From positions 62,001-126,000 of the forward strand of contig NZ_JACA01000027.1 of NCBI RefSeq assembly GCF_000520995.1: DNA of 64,000 bases. Reading direction: 5' to 3'. This document shows positions 60,433 through 64,000 of this stretch, one piece after another. This DNA is from Aquimarina macrocephali JAMB N27. GTDB lineage: Bacteria > Bacteroidota > Bacteroidia > Flavobacteriales > Flavobacteriaceae. The notes under the pieces are model-generated. The model had not been told where the DNA came from. It made no database searches and was given only the letters and a program-made list of their open reading frames with translations. Within the stretch, counting starts at the first letter, position 1, and every line of letters begins with the position of its first letter. The translations under genes were made by a program, and so were the position numbers.

Positions 60433-61536
60433 ATGAAAAAGAATTCCATACTATTTCTGGTTTCGATATTGTGCTCTACTTTGTCTTGTTCTGATAATGA
60501 GTCTATAGAAACAATAGATAATGAAACGATTAGTACCGATTCTAATACCATATATTTTCCACCTATCAATTCAGATACCTGGGAAACAATACCTGCTCAA
60601 GATTTAGGGTGGAATATAAGTAACGAGCAACCATTATATGATTTCCTTGAAGAAAAAGGTACTAAAGCGTTTATCATTCTTAAAAACGGAAAAATTGTTA
60701 TTGAAAAATACCTTAACGGAGGATCAGTTTCTGACAATAACCCCTGGTACTCTGCAGGAAAGACCTTAACTGCATTTACGGTTGGGATAGCTCAACAAGA
60801 AAACCTATTAGATATAAATGACGTTTCGGCAACATACCTGGGAACAGGATGGGCAAATATTACTACAGAACAACAAAATGCAATAACGGTTAGAAATCAT
60901 TTAACCATGACAACAGGTTTAGATTATAACGTTTTGAATCAGAATTGTACTGATGCTAATTGTTTTACTTACCTTAATGATTCTGATAATGTTTGGTATT
61001 ATCATAATGCTGCATATACAATACTAAAAGATATTATTTCGGAAGCCACAAATCAAGAATACAACACCTATTTTGATGTCAAAATAAAAAATAGAATAGG
61101 AATGAACGGTGCATGGATTACTCTTGGCTATGCAAATGTTTACTATAGTACAGCCAGAAGCATGTCTCGTTTTGGTTTGTTAAGCCTTAATAAAGGGACC
61201 TGGGATACTACACAAATTCTTACTGATCAAAACTACTTTACCCAAATGACCACTACTTCTCAGGTTTTAAATCAATCTTATGGTTATTTATGGTGGTTAA
61301 ACGGAAAATCAAGCTATAGAGTTCCTGGATTTGAAAATGAATTTATTGGGTCTTTAATTCCTAATGCCCCAGATGATCTTATAGCTGGTTTGGGTAAAAA
61401 TGATCAAAAACTATATATCGTTCCTAGTCAAAATCTGGTCATTGTAAGAATGGGTGATGATACTGGAGGTTCATTATTAGGACCTTCTGGCTTTGATAAT
61501 GAATTATGGGGGAAAATTAATCTGCTAATTAAATAG
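60433..61536 (+). CDS. Serine hydrolase (beta-lactamase/PBP-like) lipoprotein
   Basis: A 367-residue lipoprotein (lipobox LSC, Cys19). It has the class C beta-lactamase/PBP fold: the nucleophile Ser107 with Lys110 in SAGK, the Y-x-N motif Tyr190-His191-Asn192 in WYYHNAAY, and a conserved KSSYRVPGF near the third motif. Such esterases act on beta-lactams, D-Ala peptides or esters. The true substrate is unknown. It is an outward-facing lipoprotein and is monocistronic. Confidence 0.88.
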   Translation: MKKNSILFLVSILCSTLSCSDNESIETIDNETISTDSNTIYFPPINSDTWETIPAQDLGWNISNEQPLYDFLEEKGTKAFIILKNGKIVIEKYLNGGSVSDNNPWYSAGKTLTAFTVGIAQQENLLDINDVSATYLGTGWANITTEQQNAITVRNHLTMTTGLDYNVLNQNCTDANCFTYLNDSDNVWYYHNAAYTILKDIISEATNQEYNTYFDVKIKNRIGMNGAWITLGYANVYYSTARSMSRFGLLSLNKGTWDTTQILTDQNYFTQMTTTSQVLNQSYGYLWWLNGKSSYRVPGFENEFIGSLIPNAPDDLIAGLGKNDQKLYIVPSQNLVIVRMGDDTGGSLLGPSGFDNELWGKINLLIK

Positions 61537-61566
61537 TTAAAACCAATATCTGGAGTAACCTTATTC

Positions 61567-63240
61567 TTAATCCATATAATTAGCAGGTTCTTTTCTTTCT
61601 TTTGTAGCTTGTTCGTAAGCATAACCTAATTGCAACAATAAGGCTTCAGAAAAAGGTTTAGCTATAAATGTAAGTCCTTTTGGTTCACCTTTACCTGTAT
61701 ACCCCATAGGAACCGTAAGAGCAGGATATTTGGCTACAGCAGCATAGCCTGCATGATAATTATTTATGGATAGTATCACATCCAGCTGATGTTTATCAAT
61801 ATGAGTATCAAAATAATTACGTGCAATCGTTTTTAGATTTTCTTTTATTACATTCAATTCTTCGGTAGTAGTACTATCTGCAAGGATACCTTCAAACAAC
61901 TGCTGCCCATAAGGAATTCGTTTTATCGAGTCCTGTTGATTAAATACAATTGCATCTTTTATATTTTTAACGGTGATATCACTCCCCGACTGAGTACTTA
62001 TATATACAGGAAGGTCATTTTTCATGTCTATATTTAAAATACTTAGAAAACCTGGTAATTGTACTCGTTCTGGTTCAATTTCTATGATCTCTCCTCCTGC
62101 TTTCTTTATTTTTTCTACAGCAATTTTATAGATAGAATCTTCTAAAAGTTCTTTAATTACTCCAAAACGTTTTTCTTTTAGAGAACCCTCCTTAATTGAG
62201 TCCATAAAATTTATGTCTATCGCTTTAGAGATAACATCATTATCATCTTTACCTATAACAGCATTAAGTAAGATAGCATTATCAATTACGCTCTTAGTCA
62301 TAGGCCCCGGGGTATCTAATGTACTTGAGATAGGTACTATTCCTGTTCTGCTTAATACTCCTATAGTAGGTTTTAAACCTACAACAGAATTCTGACTAGA
62401 TGGTGACAAAATAGATCCACTGGTTTCTGTTCCTATTGCGGCAACACAAAAATTAGCTGCAACAGCAACTCCACTCCCCGAACTGGAGCCACCAGTTTCA
62501 AAAACCATTCTACCATAAGGGTTAAGTGTCTGTCCTCCTATTGCACTATATCCAACAGGGCATCCCGAACATAAAAAATATGCCCATTCGCTTAAGTTAG
62601 CTTTACCAAGAATTAATGCATTTTTATCTAATAATCGTTCTGTGATAAATGCACTTTTACTTTTATTATTTTGTAACGCTACGGCTCCCGCTGTAGTTAC
62701 CATATCTTTTGTTCCTATATTATCTTTTAACAAAATCGGCATTCCGAAAATAGAATTAATATCAATATTCTTTTTATCCATTTTATCCAAATCTCTAGCT
62801 TGCTCTACTACTTTTGGATTAAGGGAAATTACCGAATTTAAAGATAATGCATTATCACTTTCGTACTTTCTGATACGATAGATATAGAAAAGTGTTAACT
62901 CTTCATAGGTAAGTTTACCATCTTTTATTTGTTGTTGAATGGTGGGAATATTTTTTTCAAGAATAAACTTTTTTAAATCATTATATTTTTCTTCAGAAAA
63001 GAAATCTAACTCCGGTTCCAAAGTTTTCCAGATATCATTTTTATCCAGTACTTTAGAATTTATTAATTTTAAATGCATCCTTGTCTGTTCCAACATTTCT
63101 GTAGCCGCCAAATCTGCAGCTTCATCATATGGTTGCCAAACTACCCTTGGTTCTTTTTCTAATTGTGTTTCTGTTTTATCTTGCTTTTTACAAGCAATAA
63201 AAACAAAAATTGCAAAAAGAAAAAAGCTTACATTTTTCAT
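61567..63240 (-). CDS. Amidase-signature family lipoprotein
   Basis: A 557-residue lipoprotein (FIAC lipobox, Cys17). The amidase signature is clear: catalytic Lys172 in PILLKDNIGTKD, the glycine/serine-rich GGSSSGSGVAVAAN (250-263) with the cis-Ser, and the nucleophile Ser in GTETSGSILSPSS (270-282). The C-terminal PALTVPMGYTGKGEPKGLTFIAKP is also typical. It hydrolyses amide bonds in the envelope. A 150-residue N-terminal helical extension precedes the fold, as in plant-type and bacterial peptide amidases. Confidence 0.92.
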   Translation of the reverse strand: MKNVSFFLFAIFVFIACKKQDKTETQLEKEPRVVWQPYDEAADLAATEMLEQTRMHLKLINSKVLDKNDIWKTLEPELDFFSEEKYNDLKKFILEKNIPTIQQQIKDGKLTYEELTLFYIYRIRKYESDNALSLNSVISLNPKVVEQARDLDKMDKKNIDINSIFGMPILLKDNIGTKDMVTTAGAVALQNNKSKSAFITERLLDKNALILGKANLSEWAYFLCSGCPVGYSAIGGQTLNPYGRMVFETGGSSSGSGVAVAANFCVAAIGTETSGSILSPSSQNSVVGLKPTIGVLSRTGIVPISSTLDTPGPMTKSVIDNAILLNAVIGKDDNDVISKAIDINFMDSIKEGSLKEKRFGVIKELLEDSIYKIAVEKIKKAGGEIIEIEPERVQLPGFLSILNIDMKNDLPVYISTQSGSDITVKNIKDAIVFNQQDSIKRIPYGQQLFEGILADSTTTEELNVIKENLKTIARNYFDTHIDKHQLDVILSINNYHAGYAAVAKYPALTVPMGYTGKGEPKGLTFIAKPFSEALLLQLGYAYEQATKERKEPANYMD

Positions 63241-63296
63241 ATCAGTATATTTTTTAATTTTTAACCCTCTTTCAGCTTTGTGAAAAAATTATTTCA

Positions 63297-64000
63297 TCAA
63301 TGTTTTTTGATCCTTTTTAAAGGAGTATTCACCCAATATTTGTCTTTATCTTTAAAAGGATTAATTGCAGCTTCAGATAAAGGAGAATTTTTATTCATTA
63401 ATCTCATATCTCCTTCTAGTTTTTTACCAAGAAAGACTTCTTGTATAAATACCTCTCTATATTGATTTAAAATAACCTTTGGGATTTCATGTAAAACTTT
63501 TCCGTCTGTATCTTTTACATTTCTAATTTTCAGCCTAAGTACTTCTGAAAGGTTATCCAGTTTAAAATTGGGTAAAGAAAATAATTGTTCTTTGTCTAAT
63601 ACAACTCTAATACGGTCATCAAGAGCTATAACTTGCTTAATCTTTACTTTCTCTTCTTTATATGTATATACTACTTTAAACTTTTTATGAATAGGATATA
63701 AAGTATTTTTATCTAACACATTATTGAAATAAACATCAAAAAACATATCATCAGTGTCTAAATCTGTAGCCATTATTTTAAAATAATGATCACTACCTGC
63801 TTGAAATTTATTATTGAATGTAATATAGTTTAAATACATTTTTCCTTTAATAGGAACATATTCTATGGTTGCTTCATATAGTGGAGCTTTTTTATTCTGT
63901 CCATACAATTCGTAGTGAAGTTTATGAATCGCAAAATTTTCTTTGGAAATAAAAATTTTCCCTTTACCAGAATGTGATTTCCCCGATGCTCGTTCTTCGG
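63297..64000 (-). CDS. Uncharacterised protein, N-terminal part outside window
   Basis: The minus-strand reading frame stays open to base 64000, so this is the C-terminal 233 residues of a larger protein; an in-frame TTG at 63908 is not the start. The visible part begins ...RASGKSHSGKGKIFISKE, then has IEYVPIKGKMYLNYITFN and a beta-rich stretch. This resembles the C-terminal portion of Bacteroidota proteins that begin with a carboxypeptidase-like regulatory domain, but I cannot confirm it. It is 56 bases upstream of the amidase gene on the same strand, so both may be one unit. Confidence 0.55.
   Translation of the reverse strand, partial: EERASGKSHSGKGKIFISKENFAIHKLHYELYGQNKKAPLYEATIEYVPIKGKMYLNYITFNNKFQAGSDHYFKIMATDLDTDDMFFDVYFNNVLDKNTLYPIHKKFKVVYTYKEEKVKIKQVIALDDRIRVVLDKEQLFSLPNFKLDNLSEVLRLKIRNVKDTDGKVLHEIPKVILNQYREVFIQEVFLGKKLEGDMRLMNKNSPLSEAAINPFKDKDKYWVNTPLKRIKKH

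Noticed and set aside
1..64000. CRISPR array, tRNA, rRNA or prophage
   Set aside because: I saw no regular repeat-spacer series, no tRNA T-loop signature in a foldable context, no rRNA, and no phage structural genes.

Overview
The window is a stretch of AT-rich chromosome from a member of the Bacteroidota, almost certainly a marine Flavobacteriaceae (an Aquimarina-like genome would fit; genus is inference). The evidence is a protein with a type IX secretion (CHU_C / T9SS type B) sorting domain, a GIGTTNP-repeat surface protein, a TonB-dependent receptor with a carboxypeptidase-like N-domain, bacillithiol synthesis (bshC), many SPII lipoproteins, LytS/LytTR-type signalling, TANNTTTG -7 promoter boxes and a general absence of Shine-Dalgarno sequences. 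I see no rRNA, tRNA, CRISPR array, prophage or complete insertion sequence. Most of it is core or conserved accessory chromosome.

Layout. 1-3341: heme A synthase (cut by the left edge), a pRiA4b ORF-3-like protein, an NdpA-like nucleoid protein and a TauE/SafE exporter. 3342-5153: a non-coding and lipoprotein region with a 201-bp triple-nested palindrome and a pair of diverged direct repeats flanking one lipoprotein gene. 5154-9105: a GIGTTNP surface protein, a cytoplasmic protein with cryptic kinase-like motifs, and an ABC exporter pair. 9131-16159: a T9SS cargo protein, uvrB, an adenine deaminase of the adenosine deaminase family, a CHMI-like tautomerase and a flavodoxin-like reductase. 16330-21460: a TonB-dependent receptor divergent from a LytS-type kinase, LytTR regulator and DUF2306 membrane protein. 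21532-24279: an SPFH scaffold with a 59-residue Arc-like protein, Hsp20, a TerB-like protein and a DUF1456 protein. 24358-32160: a methyltransferase with duplicated N-terminal domains, a DUF985 cupin, sucC, a LON-substrate-domain protein, lysA and a secreted amidohydrolase. 32374-38408: small proteins, a DUF922 HEQLH protein, guaA with a five-LysM periplasmic-binding protein, and a small secreted protein ending in a WIK hexapeptide repeat. 38995-47372: a TPR-LuxR sensor-regulator, bshC, and an adjacent pair of secreted M14 and M3 peptidases. 47530-54314: an uncharacterised protein, then rsgA followed by three uncharacterised genes and an M16 peptidase. 54664-64000: a methyltransferase, a pirin, small and M57 lipoproteins, rimO, a serine hydrolase, an amidase and the C-terminal part of a further unknown protein.

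How the genes work together. Protein and peptide breakdown at the cell envelope is a recurring theme: M14, M3, M16, M57, a DUF922 HExxH protein, an amidase and an amidohydrolase, most with signal peptides or lipoboxes. Purine metabolism (guaA, adenine deaminase), the TCA cycle (sucC), lysine synthesis (lysA), heme A for cytochrome oxidase and translation-associated factors (rsgA, rimO) are housekeeping. Rho-independent-type hairpins separate most convergent pairs.

I did not find an obviously new multi-gene defence or mobile system. The candidates most worth a second look are the kinase-like orphan at 6079-7143, the nested palindrome at 3342-3542, the SPFH-Arc gene pair, the palindrome cluster upstream of hsp20, and the duplicated-domain methyltransferase.
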